DNA from: JABJOR01 sp965603075
GTDB taxonomy: Bacteria; Pseudomonadota; Alphaproteobacteria; Rhodospirillales; Casp-alpha2
Direction of reading: 5' to 3'
Length of the DNA: 64,000 nt
Assembly (NCBI GenBank): GCA_965603075.1
Contig: CBFDBO010000002.1
Coordinates: 124,001 to 188,000, forward strand
Both the position numbers and the translations under genes were made by a program. This document shows, one piece after another, positions 35,488 to 44,296 of this stretch (position 1 is its first letter; each line of letters begins with the position of its first letter). The notes under the pieces were generated by a model. It was not told the DNA's origin and did not search any database. It worked only from the letters and a program-made list of their open reading frames with translations.

Positions 35488-36108
35488 TCACCTCTGCTCT
35501 TCAGAACGCATGGATCGCAGATCCCGTAAATCTTGGCCGGCATCGATGTATTCTTTAGAGAGATCAACATACGTTGGCCAAATATATTTGAGCATATCTT
35601 GTTCTTTATCACCCGTGGAACGAACACGGCGAGCGGGTGAACCTGCCCATAATTCGCCTGCGCCGACCCGCTTGCCGGGGGGAACCAATGCGCCGGCGGC
35701 GACCAGAGCGCCACTTTCAACAACCGCCCCATCCATGACGGTGGCTTGCATGCCGATCATACTATTATCTTCCAGCGTACAGGCATGTAAAAGACACATA
35801 TGTCCCACGGTGACATTGTTACCGATATAGGTGCCGCAAGAACGGCTGTCTATATGAATGATGGTGCCGTCTTGGATGTTGGAGTTTTCACCAATACGGA
35901 TTTCATTCATATCGCCACGGGCCATGCAATTAAACCAAAAACTACTCTTTGCGCCGATCTCGACATCACCGATGACGACAGCGTTGGGGGCAATAAAGGC
36001 CGTTTCATGAATACGGGGCATCTTGTCGCGATAGGGCAAGATTAAGCCAGGCCATTTCGGTTCTGTGGTTGAATTATCCAACGTTGTTTCCTTAATATTA
36101 TTAATCAT
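35488..36108 (-). CDS. Gamma-type carbonic anhydrase family protein
   Basis: The 206-residue left-handed beta-helix protein has AFIAPNAVVIGDVEIG repeats and the metal-His pattern GTIIHIDSRS ... GHMCLLHACTLED, matching the three His ligands of gamma carbonic anhydrases. Homologues in this family (PaaY, YrdA, CaiE) do not all hydrate CO2, and mitochondrial members are complex I subunits in plants. Function therefore remains open. It precedes meaB by 6 bases. Confidence 0.93.
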   Translation of the reverse strand: MINNIKETTLDNSTTEPKWPGLILPYRDKMPRIHETAFIAPNAVVIGDVEIGAKSSFWFNCMARGDMNEIRIGENSNIQDGTIIHIDSRSCGTYIGNNVTVGHMCLLHACTLEDNSMIGMQATVMDGAVVESGALVAAGALVPPGKRVGAGELWAGSPARRVRSTGDKEQDMLKYIWPTYVDLSKEYIDAGQDLRDLRSMRSEEQR

Positions 36109-36369
36109 TCAGTATGTGTGCAGTACTAGCGTATTAAATGATATCGGTCATGTTTTATTCCAAATTTTTCTGGAATTAATTTGAATTTATAGGGTGTTTT
36201 TAAGCGGTATATTTGCTGTTATTATGGATCAAGCATTGACAGTGGCTTGTTAAACAAGTAATTCACGCCATTGAATAGTAAGTTTAACGTATGTGGAAAT
36301 CAAACCACGTATTGATCTAAAGCTGGTTTATAGCTTTTCTGCCACCATTTGATTGGTTTTTACTGCTTT

Positions 36370-38163
36370 ATGAGTTTTTCAGATTTAGGACTTAGCGACG
36401 AATTGCTGCGCGCTGTTTCAGACGCAGGATACGACACGCCCACCCCCATCCAGGAAAAAGCAATTCCTTACGTTTTGATGGGTCGTGATATTTTTGGATG
36501 TGCTCAGACGGGCACCGGGAAAACAGCATCCTTTACCTTGCCTATGTTGGATATTTTGCACCATGGTCGCGCCAAAGCGCGGATGCCACGGTCGCTGATT
36601 TTGGAACCCACGCGTGAGCTTGCGGCCCAAGTAGCCGATAATTTCGATACCTATGGAAAATATCAGAAACTTTCAAAAGCTTTATTGATCGGTGGAGAAT
36701 CCATGAACGATCAGATTAAAGCTATGGATAATGGCGTTGATGTTTTGATCGCGACACCGGGTCGGTTAATTGATCTGTTTGAGCGCGGGCAACTGCTGCT
36801 TAACGATGTTAAAGTTCTGGTTATTGATGAAGCCGATAGGATGCTGGATATGGGGTTTATTCCCGACGTTGAACGTATTGTGAGTCTCCTACCAAAAATC
36901 AGAACCACATTGATGTTTTCAGCCACTATGCCAAAAGAAATTCGGAACCTGGCTGACAAATTTTTGATGAACCCTAAGGAAATCACTGTCTCTGCGCTTT
37001 CCAGTACCGCGAATACGATTACCCAAGGTTTATTGATGTTGCCAAAGGGCAATGCACAAAAAGAAAAACGACAGGCCCTTCGCGACCTGATTAAGGCCGA
37101 TAATGCTAAAAACGGTATTATTTTTTGTAACCGTAAACGCGATGTCAGCGTTGTCCACCGTTCCATGCAGCGCCATGGCTTTGAGGTTGGACAATTACAC
37201 GGCGACATGAGCCAACCCGCTCGTATGGAAACGCTCACCAGATTTAAAGCCGATGAAATTCGTTTTCTTGTCTGCAGTGATGTTGCGGCACGTGGCTTGG
37301 ATATTCCGTCTATGAGCCACGTTATTAATTTTGATGTCCCCACGCATCCAGAAGACTATGTGCACCGTATCGGTCGCACAGGTCGTGCTGGTAACAAGGG
37401 TCACGCATACACTATCGCGTTACCCGAGGACCGCAAATATATTGGATTTATTGAAAAATTAATCGGTAAAGCAATACCCGCTATTACTAAGAACGGTGCT
37501 TCCGGTAAACCGGTTGAGGCAAAAGCCCAAGAAAAAGTGGAAACGAAAGTCGAAGCCAAAGTCCAAGAAAAAGTGGACGTTAAAGCCCAAGAAAAAATAC
37601 AAGAAAAAATCGAAACAAAAGACGCGCCGAAAATAGATGCGCAGGCTGTTAAACCTGTTGCTGAAGTGAAGCCGGCTCAGGCTGAACAGCAAAATAAGCC
37701 TGCTCAGGCTGAACAACAAAATAGGCCTGCTCAGCCTAATCGCCAAAGAAATCAGAATCAAAACAAACGCTCTGGTAACAGACGCCCTTCACCGCAAGAT
37801 GAAGTTGGTTCATTGCCGGATGTAAAAGTCAAAGGCATGGGCGAATATACCCCAGCGTTCTTATTGCGGCCGGTGGTTTTGCCCAAAGATGACGTAAAAG
37901 ACGAAACAGAAACAAAACCAGCAACGACCAAAGTGGCTAAGCCCAAGAAGAAGCCCGTTGCGAAGAAGGTAACTAAAAAGGTAGCTGAAAAGACTGAGGC
38001 TGTAGAAGATCAAGCAACAGAAAAACCTGCGCCAAAAAAACGGGTAACAAAACCACGTGTTAAAAAGGTTGATGTTGTAAAAGAAATTGAAATAGTTGCT
38101 ACAACTGAGGTTGTTTCTGCAGACGTTACACAAGCAGCATCCACTGATACCAGCGAAGACTGA
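36370..38163 (+). CDS. rhlE: RhlE-like DEAD-box RNA helicase
   Basis: The 597-residue protein has the Q motif (TPTPIQEKAI), Walker A AQTGTGKTAS, PTRELAAQV, VIDEADRMLDMGF (motif II), SATMP (motif III), and HRIGRTGRAG (motif VI), all within the first ~370 residues. The remaining ~220 residues are a basic, repetitive, disordered tail: KAQEKVETKVEAKVQEKVD-type repeats, a 27-bp DNA repeat giving PAQAEQQNK, and a Lys/Ala/Pro-rich end (KPKKKPVAKKVTKK). Such tails bind RNA. The ATG at 36370 gives the family's normal MSFSDLGL start. A TTGACA at 36236 is a possible -35 element. Confidence 0.95.
   Translation: MSFSDLGLSDELLRAVSDAGYDTPTPIQEKAIPYVLMGRDIFGCAQTGTGKTASFTLPMLDILHHGRAKARMPRSLILEPTRELAAQVADNFDTYGKYQKLSKALLIGGESMNDQIKAMDNGVDVLIATPGRLIDLFERGQLLLNDVKVLVIDEADRMLDMGFIPDVERIVSLLPKIRTTLMFSATMPKEIRNLADKFLMNPKEITVSALSSTANTITQGLLMLPKGNAQKEKRQALRDLIKADNAKNGIIFCNRKRDVSVVHRSMQRHGFEVGQLHGDMSQPARMETLTRFKADEIRFLVCSDVAARGLDIPSMSHVINFDVPTHPEDYVHRIGRTGRAGNKGHAYTIALPEDRKYIGFIEKLIGKAIPAITKNGASGKPVEAKAQEKVETKVEAKVQEKVDVKAQEKIQEKIETKDAPKIDAQAVKPVAEVKPAQAEQQNKPAQAEQQNRPAQPNRQRNQNQNKRSGNRRPSPQDEVGSLPDVKVKGMGEYTPAFLLRPVVLPKDDVKDETETKPATTKVAKPKKKPVAKKVTKKVAEKTEAVEDQATEKPAPKKRVTKPRVKKVDVVKEIEIVATTEVVSADVTQAASTDTSED
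37675..37734 (+). repeat. 27-bp tandem repeat within the helicase gene
   Basis: Two full copies (37675-37701 and 37702-37728) and a partial third differ at only two bases. They encode the unit AQAEQQNKP/AQAEQQNRP in the disordered helicase tail. The frame is kept. Confidence 0.85.
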
Positions 38164-38260
38164 AGGTATCTAAACGTCAATACTCTAAAATTTCCTGAAT
38201 TCGGTGTTCTGTTCTTCGTGCACATGCTATAGAAAAAGCATGAGGAGTCGCATGTAAGTA

Positions 38261-38707
38261 ATGATTGATAAAATTTTAATCTTGAATGGTCCTAACCTTA
38301 ATTTATTGGGGAGCCGACAGCCGGAAGTATATGGAAACGATACGTTGAAAAGCGTAGAGACCAGATGCATTGCCGTGGGCGGTGAATTAGGATTTGCGAT
38401 CGATTTTCGTCAGTCGAATACTGAAGGCGAATTGGTGGATTGGATACAAGAAGCACGGACGACGTGCTCGGGAATTATCGTCAATGCGGGGGCTTATACC
38501 CACACTTCGGTGGCGATGTTGGACGCTCTACTTGCGTTAGACATCCCTGTCGTTGAGGTCCATCTCTCCAATATTCATCAACGCGATGAATTCCGGCACC
38601 ATTCTTATATTTCAAAAGCCGCCACTGGCGTTATCGTCGGTTTAGGCGCACATGGTTATGAATTAGCGCTTCAAGCGCTGGCAAAAATTACAAAAGGAAA
38701 TACTTAA
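38261..38707 (+). CDS. aroQ: 3-dehydroquinate dehydratase, type II
   Basis: AroQ converts 3-dehydroquinate to 3-dehydroshikimate in aromatic amino acid synthesis. The 148-residue product has ILNGPNLNLLGSRQPEVYG with the active-site Arg and Tyr, GIIVNAGAYTHTSVAMLDAL and VEVHLSNIHQRDEFRHHSY. GAGGAG precedes the ATG at 38261. It overlaps accB by one base, the widely conserved aroQ-accB-accC arrangement. Confidence 0.98.
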   Translation: MIDKILILNGPNLNLLGSRQPEVYGNDTLKSVETRCIAVGGELGFAIDFRQSNTEGELVDWIQEARTTCSGIIVNAGAYTHTSVAMLDALLALDIPVVEVHLSNIHQRDEFRHHSYISKAATGVIVGLGAHGYELALQALAKITKGNT

Positions 38708-39177
38708 TGAGCACGTCTGATACCCCTCCTTCACCTACAGTCGATGCGGATTTGGTCCGCCAACTGGCTGAATTACTTGAAGAAACCGGGCTCAATGAGA
38801 TCGAATACGGCAAAGATGATTGGCATATTCGGGTGTGCGGCGGCAAAACGGTTATGGCTGCTTCCGCACCCGTTAACGTTAGTGCCGGGGCCGCGCCATC
38901 AGTGGTAACGGCTGAGGCTGCGGTAGATGATATAACGTCTCATCCCGGTATGGTTCCCTCCCCTATGGTTGGTGTGGTTTATACAAGTGCTGACCCCGAC
39001 TCACCAGCGTACGTAAAAGTTGGCGATACAGTAGAAGCCGGAGATACGTTATTAATTATTGAAGCTATGAAAGTGTTCAACCCGATCCGGGCGCCAAAGG
39101 GTGGGAAAGTAACACGTATTTTGGTCAATAGTGGAATGCCGGTTGAATTCGGCGAACCGTTGATGATTGTCGAATGA
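38707..39177 (+). CDS. accB: Acetyl-CoA carboxylase biotin carboxyl carrier protein
   Basis: BCCP carries biotin between the carboxylase and transferase of acetyl-CoA carboxylase. The 156-residue product has an N-terminal domain (VRQLAELLEETGLNEIEYGK), an Ala/Val-rich linker and the C-terminal biotinyl domain with SPMVGVVYTSADPDSPAYVK and EAMKVFNPIRAPKGGK, where Lys of the EAMK motif is biotinylated. It is followed 49 bases later by accC. Confidence 0.98.
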   Translation: MSTSDTPPSPTVDADLVRQLAELLEETGLNEIEYGKDDWHIRVCGGKTVMAASAPVNVSAGAAPSVVTAEAAVDDITSHPGMVPSPMVGVVYTSADPDSPAYVKVGDTVEAGDTLLIIEAMKVFNPIRAPKGGKVTRILVNSGMPVEFGEPLMIVE

Positions 39178-39226
39178 TGATTAACTTGAGATCATCGCTA
39201 AATGATCTGGGATCGGGTGAACTATT

Positions 39227-40567
39227 GTGATTGAAAAAGTACTGATCGCTAATCGAGGCGAAATTGCCATCCGAATCTTACGCGCATGTCGTGAGATGGG
39301 AATCGGCACGGTCGCCATCCATTCAACCGCTGACGCGGATGCCATGCATGTAAGGTTGGCTGATGAGTCTGTCTGTGTTGGTCCACCGCCTGTGCTTGAT
39401 AGCTATTTGAATAAAAATGCTATTTTAACGGCCGCTGCAATATCCAATGCGGATGCTATTCATCCGGGATATGGTTTTCTTTCCGAAAATGCAGATTTTG
39501 CCCAAATGGTAGAAGAGCATGGCATCACCTTTATTGGTCCTTCACATGATCATATCCGTCTTATGGGAGATAAAATTTCTGCTAAAGCGGCGGTAAAAGC
39601 GGCGGGAATCCCCGTGGTTCCAGGCTCTGAAGGGGCCGTTGATGACCCCGCGGAAGCACGCCGTATTGCAAAAGAAATCGGTTTGCCTGTTATCATCAAA
39701 GCCGCCGCCGGTGGTGGTGGTCGCGGTATGCGCGTCGCCAATACAATGGATGAGCTTGATGATGCATTAAAGATCGCCAGCACCGAAGCGTTGACTATGT
39801 TTGGCAGTGGCGCGGTTTATGTTGAGAAATATCTGGGAAAACCTCGCCACATTGAAATTCAGATAATGGCGGATAAACATGGTAACGTTATTCACTTGGG
39901 CGAACGTGATTGCTCCTTGCAACGCCGTCACCAGAAAGTTCTGGAAGAAGCCCCTTCCCCCGCTTTGAATGATAGTGTTCGTGCCAATATCGGTGAAGTC
40001 ACCCGGGTCGCTATTCAGAAATTAGGCTATCGTAGCGCCGGAACGGTGGAATACCTTTATGAAGATGGCGAGTTTTATTTCATTGAGATGAATACCCGTT
40101 TGCAAGTGGAACACCCGGTTACGGAAATGATCACTGGCATGGATTTGGTGCGTGAAATGATCCGGATTGCGGCTGATTTCCCGCTCTCCATTAAACAAGA
40201 AGATGTTCGCTTTACGGGACACGCCATTGAATGCCGTATTAATGCGGAGCACCCAGAAACGTTTATACCGTCACCCGGCAAAGTGGGGCTGTATCATTCA
40301 CCCGGTGGCCTTGGTGTTCGGGTCGATAGTGCGATTTATTCTGGTTATACAGTACCGCCTTATTACGATTCGATGATTGCAAAGCTGATCGTACATGGTG
40401 CCAACCGAAATGAATGTCTTATGCGTCTTCGCCGTGCACTTGATGAGTATGTTATCGACGGTCTTAATACATCGATCCCCCTGCACCAGCGTCTGATGAA
40501 CGAACAGGATTTTGTGAATGGAGACTATGATATCCATTGGCTTGAAAAATTGCTTGATCTTAATTAA
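39227..40567 (+). CDS. accC: Acetyl-CoA carboxylase biotin carboxylase subunit
   Basis: AccC carboxylates BCCP-biotin with ATP and bicarbonate. The 446-residue product has KVLIANRGEIAIRILRACRE, the ATP-grasp lid motif KAAAGGGGRGMRVA, EIQIMADKHGNVIHLGERDC and FYFIEMNTRLQVEHPVTEMI. The start is GTG at 39227. Normal length. It is the last gene of aroQ-accB-accC. Confidence 0.98.
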   Translation: MIEKVLIANRGEIAIRILRACREMGIGTVAIHSTADADAMHVRLADESVCVGPPPVLDSYLNKNAILTAAAISNADAIHPGYGFLSENADFAQMVEEHGITFIGPSHDHIRLMGDKISAKAAVKAAGIPVVPGSEGAVDDPAEARRIAKEIGLPVIIKAAAGGGGRGMRVANTMDELDDALKIASTEALTMFGSGAVYVEKYLGKPRHIEIQIMADKHGNVIHLGERDCSLQRRHQKVLEEAPSPALNDSVRANIGEVTRVAIQKLGYRSAGTVEYLYEDGEFYFIEMNTRLQVEHPVTEMITGMDLVREMIRIAADFPLSIKQEDVRFTGHAIECRINAEHPETFIPSPGKVGLYHSPGGLGVRVDSAIYSGYTVPPYYDSMIAKLIVHGANRNECLMRLRRALDEYVIDGLNTSIPLHQRLMNEQDFVNGDYDIHWLEKLLDLN

Positions 40568-40694
40568 AGCGCCATATTCATAAAAATAGTGCCATTGTCT
40601 TCGAAACCATAAATTTAAGGTGTTCATTCCAGCAAATCTAAGATACTTCAATAATCAGGGCGTTATTAATATCCAGATTTTGGGAGACTATAAA

Positions 40695-41660
40695 TTGAGC
40701 CAGAGAATTGTATTTCTTGATCGTGACACGATCGCCCCCGATGTAACCGTTCGCCGCCCGGACTTTGAGCATGAATGGTCTGAACACGCCCGCACGACGC
40801 CAGAGCAATTGGTAGAACGCCTGCAAGGGGCCACCATTGCCATCTCCAATAAAGCTGCTTTGCGTGAAGAAACCCTCAAACAATTACCAGATTTGAAGTT
40901 AATCGCGGTTGCGGCAACAGGCACGGATGTTATTGATCTGGCCTATTGCAATGCGAATGGAATCACCGTTTCTAACATCCGTGGTTACGCCGTAAATACC
41001 GTCCCTGAACATACATTCGCGCTTATTTTATCCCTGAGCCGCGCTATCCCTGGGTACCGTCAGGATGTGATTGATGGTGAGTGGCAGAAATCAGGGCAGT
41101 TTTGTTTTTTCTCGCACCGAATCTTTGATTTATCGGGAAAACGGCTGTGCATCATGGGAGAAGGCGCGCTGGGTCAATCGGTTGCTCAAATTGCACGTGC
41201 TTTTGGTATGGAGGTTGTCTTCGCTGCGCACAAAGGATCAACCGGGTTGGGACCGCTTTATACACCTTGGGATGAATGCATTGAAACGAGTGATGTGTTT
41301 ACTTTGCATTGCCCTTTATTGCCGAGCACCGCTGGGATGATTGATCTGGATAGTTTTAAGGCGATGAAGGATAGCGCTATTATTATTAATACCGCCCGTG
41401 GTGGTTTGATCGTTGAAGAAGATCTGACCACGGCTATTGAAAACAACATGATTGCGGGCGCTGCGATTGATGTGATATCCGCCGAGCCCCCTGCTGACGA
41501 TCACCCGTTTTTTAAATTGGTCAATAAACCAAACTTCATTCTAACCCCGCATGTGGCGTGGGCCAGTCATGAAGCCATACAAACGTTATCGGATCAAGTT
41601 ATTGATAATATTGAGAACTTCGTTGCCGGAAACCCGTCAAATGTGGTTGGACAATATTAG
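40695..41660 (+). CDS. D-2-hydroxyacid dehydrogenase, glycerate dehydrogenase-like
   Basis: The 321-residue product has the D-2-hydroxyacid dehydrogenase pattern: LKLIAVAATGTDVIDLAYCN, a Rossmann motif IMGEGALGQSVAQIARAFG, NTARGGLIVEEDLTTAI and the catalytic LTPHVAWASHEA. It is most like hydroxypyruvate/glycerate dehydrogenases, but substrate is not certain. The Rossmann start is GEGALG rather than GxGxxG with a final Gly intact. TTG at 40695 has GGGAG 8 bases upstream; the start at 40620 has nothing comparable. A terminator follows. Confidence 0.92.
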   Translation: MSQRIVFLDRDTIAPDVTVRRPDFEHEWSEHARTTPEQLVERLQGATIAISNKAALREETLKQLPDLKLIAVAATGTDVIDLAYCNANGITVSNIRGYAVNTVPEHTFALILSLSRAIPGYRQDVIDGEWQKSGQFCFFSHRIFDLSGKRLCIMGEGALGQSVAQIARAFGMEVVFAAHKGSTGLGPLYTPWDECIETSDVFTLHCPLLPSTAGMIDLDSFKAMKDSAIIINTARGGLIVEEDLTTAIENNMIAGAAIDVISAEPPADDHPFFKLVNKPNFILTPHVAWASHEAIQTLSDQVIDNIENFVAGNPSNVVGQY

Positions 41661-41696
41661 TTTAAGTTGTTTCGCCTCAAAAATTTCCCCCAAATT

Positions 41697-41729
41697 AATC
41701 TCGCTTAAGAAATTTAAGCGAGATTTTTT
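41697..41729 (+). terminator. Rho-independent terminator
   Basis: AATCTCGCTTAA pairs perfectly with TTAAGCGAGATT over 12 bp with a 5-base loop and then T's. It follows the hydroxyacid dehydrogenase stop by 36 bases and precedes aat. Confidence 0.92.
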
Positions 41730-41782
41730 GTAGGGTCTGGTTAAATATAGACTTCTTGCACTTTTGTTTCAGGATGCTGAAG

Positions 41783-42463
41783 ATGAGTAGAAATTTGATT
41801 GCGCCCTCTCAATTGACACCCGACTTGTTGTTACGCGCTTATGCAGCGGGAATTTTTCCGATGTCTGAGAGCCGTGATGATGATGAAATATTTTGGGTCG
41901 ACCCCAAGTTTCGAGGGATTCTACCGCTTGATACATTTCACGTGCCTAAATCTCTACGAAAAGTAGTCCGCCAGAATAAATTCGAGATCAGATGCAACAC
42001 ATCTTTCCAAGAGGTGGTCGAAAATTGTGCGCAAGTTGATGAAGATCGCAAAGAAACTTGGATAAATTATAAAATTCAAGATGCCTATTGCGCGCTTCAT
42101 GAACGGGGATTCGCCCACAGTGTTGAAAGCTGGTCAGAGGGCAAATTGGTGGGGGGATTGTACGGCGTATCGCTTGGCGGGGCGTTTTTTGGCGAGAGTA
42201 TGTTCTCAACAAAAACCAATGCCAGTAAAGTTGCCCTGGTACATCTAGTTGTTCGGCTGAAAATGGCTGGGTTTAGATTGCTCGACACACAATTTGTGAC
42301 GGAGCACCTGTATCAATTCGGCGCTGTTGAGATTGCAAGCCAAGACTATCAAGCGATACTGGAAGATGCCATACAATATCACGTGATCTTTATGTCAGAT
42401 CCAGAGCCATCTGGTTATTTGAAATATATGGAACAGGTTTTAACGCCCACACCGTCTTTATAA
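41783..42463 (+). CDS. aat: Leucyl/phenylalanyl-tRNA-protein transferase
   Basis: Aat adds Leu or Phe to N-terminal Arg/Lys to mark proteins for the ClpAP/ClpS N-end rule. The 226-residue product has LTPDLLLRAYAAGIFPMSES, FWVDPKFRGILPLD, HSVESWSEGKLVGGLYGVSL and GGAFFGESMFSTKTNASKVA. The ATG at 41783 has AGGA 8 bases upstream; the ATG 9 bases earlier has none. Convergent with the DUF2155 gene, 5 bases apart. Confidence 0.96.
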   Translation: MSRNLIAPSQLTPDLLLRAYAAGIFPMSESRDDDEIFWVDPKFRGILPLDTFHVPKSLRKVVRQNKFEIRCNTSFQEVVENCAQVDEDRKETWINYKIQDAYCALHERGFAHSVESWSEGKLVGGLYGVSLGGAFFGESMFSTKTNASKVALVHLVVRLKMAGFRLLDTQFVTEHLYQFGAVEIASQDYQAILEDAIQYHVIFMSDPEPSGYLKYMEQVLTPTPSL

Positions 42464-42468
42464 TCTGA

Positions 42469-42876
42469 TTACTGAGAATCGGCTTCCGGATTTTTGCAAT
42501 TGAGAACCCAGATATCGTATACCGGATGTTCAAGAGCAGAAACCGCAGGGCTGGATGAGAACATCCATCCCCGAAATAGATTTTTTGCGGGTTCGCCAGG
42601 CCTGATTTCTGCTAAATCAATGAAGGCAGCACTTTCGGGCGTTTCTTCTGGGGGGCGCTTATCACAATGATGAACAATAATATCAAGCGCGCCAAAACGA
42701 ACCGAATCACCAATGGGGACTTCGATTGTTGAAACCCGAGCGGTGACTTTATCCAAGCCTTGCAGGACAGCAATATCATAGGGATCGGCACGGCTTTGGG
42801 ACGGCTCCATTGTCAGTGTCACAAGCACGAGAATGCTGGATATAAGAATGGTGTGAAGCGACATCAACTTCATCAA
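42469..42876 (-). CDS. DUF2155 domain-containing secreted protein
   Basis: The 135-residue product has an N-terminal signal peptide (LHTILISSILVLVTLTM) and the DUF2155 core: VLQGLDKVTARVSTIEVPIG, FGALDIIVHHCDKRPPEETP and FRGWMFSSSPAVSALEHPVY, ending with a second Cys (WVLNCKN). The two Cys probably form a disulfide. The family is of unknown function and is nearly always next to mlaD and aat in alphaproteobacteria, as here; it overlaps mlaD by 4 bases. Confidence 0.92.
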   Translation of the reverse strand: MMKLMSLHTILISSILVLVTLTMEPSQSRADPYDIAVLQGLDKVTARVSTIEVPIGDSVRFGALDIIVHHCDKRPPEETPESAAFIDLAEIRPGEPAKNLFRGWMFSSSPAVSALEHPVYDIWVLNCKNPEADSQ

Positions 42877-43331
42877 TTATCGTCCGGACCACCAGTTGCC
42901 AAAAAGATAATTTCACCGACTTGATCTTCAAGTGATCTAAAGTCTTTAGTTTTAGCGATCGCCCCGCCGGAGGCAATCATGGTTGTTCCCTGCCCTGGTA
43001 CCAAACGGACATACATGCCGCCCAAAATGCCTTCGCTGGCAATGGAGGCTTCGGTGTCATCGGGTAATTTAATATCTCGGGCAATGGACATATTGATAAC
43101 GGCGTCATAGGTTTCTTGGTTAATTTCACGGCTGGTCACGGAACCGACTTTAATACCGCTTATGCGCACATCGCTTCCTGTGGTCAGCCCACCAACTTTG
43201 AAAAATGAAGCGCTGACATTATATCCCGACACAGATTTTATTTGGGCTGTGTTATAGGCAAAAAAGACAAACATGCCCGCAACCAGCAGGACCACAGCGC
43301 CAAGGATCGTTTCTATTGCGTTTCGTGCCAT
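42873..43331 (-). CDS. mlaD: MCE-family phospholipid-transport protein MlaD
   Basis: The 152-residue product has one N-terminal membrane helix (IETILGAVVLLVAGMFVFFA) and the MCE domain (ASFFKVGGLTTGSDVRISGI, KVGSVTS, EASIASEGILGGMYVRLVPG). In E. coli, MlaD forms a hexamer that passes phospholipids between the MlaFEDB transporter and the periplasm. The mlaE and mlaF genes are not in the window. It overlaps DUF2155 by 4 bases and follows a second MCE gene by 71 bases. Confidence 0.94.
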   Translation of the reverse strand: MARNAIETILGAVVLLVAGMFVFFAYNTAQIKSVSGYNVSASFFKVGGLTTGSDVRISGIKVGSVTSREINQETYDAVINMSIARDIKLPDDTEASIASEGILGGMYVRLVPGQGTTMIASGGAIAKTKDFRSLEDQVGEIIFLATGGPDDN

Positions 43332-43402
43332 TTTAGTTTGCCTCGTTTTCTATAATTCAAATACGATTCTATTATGTCGTTTATGTGTTTTTAGATAAAT
43401 TT

Positions 43403-43873
43403 TTATGGAGAAAGGCGATTCGCCTTACCTTCAGCGATGATAAGCTCTAATAAATCTTCGACCACGACGGATCCTTGGGTGTAATCAATTTCATCGCCAT
43501 CCTCCAGATAATCAAAGTCACCACCGGGCTCTAAGACAATGAATTTTGAGCCAAACAATCCATTGGTATGAATGGCTGCTGAGGTATCCAAGGGGATTTT
43601 GATATCTTTATTAATGGCGAAAACCAATACCGCACGCCACGAAGAATCGAGTGTCTGGGATTCGACCACACCAACCGGGATACCACTTAAACGGACTTCA
43701 TCACCGGGTAACAAGCCATCTACTTTATTAAAAGTGCCCGTGATCCTATAGAAATCATGATCTTGATTGGCATTGTCCGTTGTCGAAGCCTGACCCGAAA
43801 TAAGATTAACCAGCCCAGCAAATATAACAATTGTCAGGGAGCCGATCAGAATTTCTTTGGTTTTGCTTGTCAT
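43403..43873 (-). CDS. Second MCE-family protein, MlaD-like
   Basis: The 156-residue product (ATG at 43873; TTG at 43903 is an alternative) has a membrane helix (EILIGSLTIVIFAGLVNLIS) and an MCE domain with GTFNKVDGLLPGDEVRLSGI, PVGVVES and SAAIHTNGLFGSKFIVLEPG. It resembles the neighbouring MlaD in motif order but the sequences are well diverged, so this is an old duplication or a second paralogue. It is followed by mlaD and preceded by NDUFA12, all leftward, probably one operon. Confidence 0.9.
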   Translation of the reverse strand: MTSKTKEILIGSLTIVIFAGLVNLISGQASTTDNANQDHDFYRITGTFNKVDGLLPGDEVRLSGIPVGVVESQTLDSSWRAVLVFAINKDIKIPLDTSAAIHTNGLFGSKFIVLEPGGDFDYLEDGDEIDYTQGSVVVEDLLELIIAEGKANRLSP

Positions 43874-43936
43874 GTAAAGGCCATAAAAATGATGTTCATA
43901 CAATCAACCCGATTCGATTAAGAATTTTTCTGGAGT

Positions 43937-44296
43937 CTATTGTGGAGTCCAAGGTTCGTAATCACCGCCCACTGTTGGGCGTTGACCACCACTAAGATCA
44001 TGACCCAGCGGGCGATAGGCATTTTTGGTACCCGATAGATTTGGTAAATGGGGCTTCTGCCATGCGGGTGCTCGTGCGGCTAGATCCGTTAAGGGGTCGT
44101 CGGTGGTACCATGCAACCATGAATGCCACTCCGCCGGGACTTTGGAGCCTTCCGGTTCACCCTTGTAGATTACCCAACGGCGTTGGCGACCATTGAGTCG
44201 CTTATTTCGGGCATGGTAATAACGATTCCCGAACTCGTCTGTTCCAACCAGATCGCCATTAAGCCATGTGTAAATCATGGTACCGATGGTAGTCAT
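43937..44296 (-). CDS. NADH dehydrogenase accessory subunit NDUFA12-like protein
   Basis: The 119-residue protein has the NDUFA12/B17.2 signature LNGDLVGTDEFGNRYYHARN and the RWVIYKGEPEGSKVPAEWHS segment ending in WLHGTTDDPL. This is one of the few supernumerary complex I subunits present in alphaproteobacteria. The ATG at 44296 has CGGAG 6 bases upstream; the upstream start at 44347 has none. It heads a leftward group with the two MCE genes. Divergent from nrdJ. Confidence 0.94.
   Translation of the reverse strand: MTTIGTMIYTWLNGDLVGTDEFGNRYYHARNKRLNGRQRRWVIYKGEPEGSKVPAEWHSWLHGTTDDPLTDLAARAPAWQKPHLPNLSGTKNAYRPLGHDLSGGQRPTVGGDYEPWTPQ

Noticed and set aside
36236..36264. Promoter with TTGACA upstream of the helicase gene
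   Set aside because: The -35 looks good and a CTTGT-TAA-ACAAG palindrome lies in the spacer, but the -10 (TAATTC) is weak, so it is not listed as a feature.
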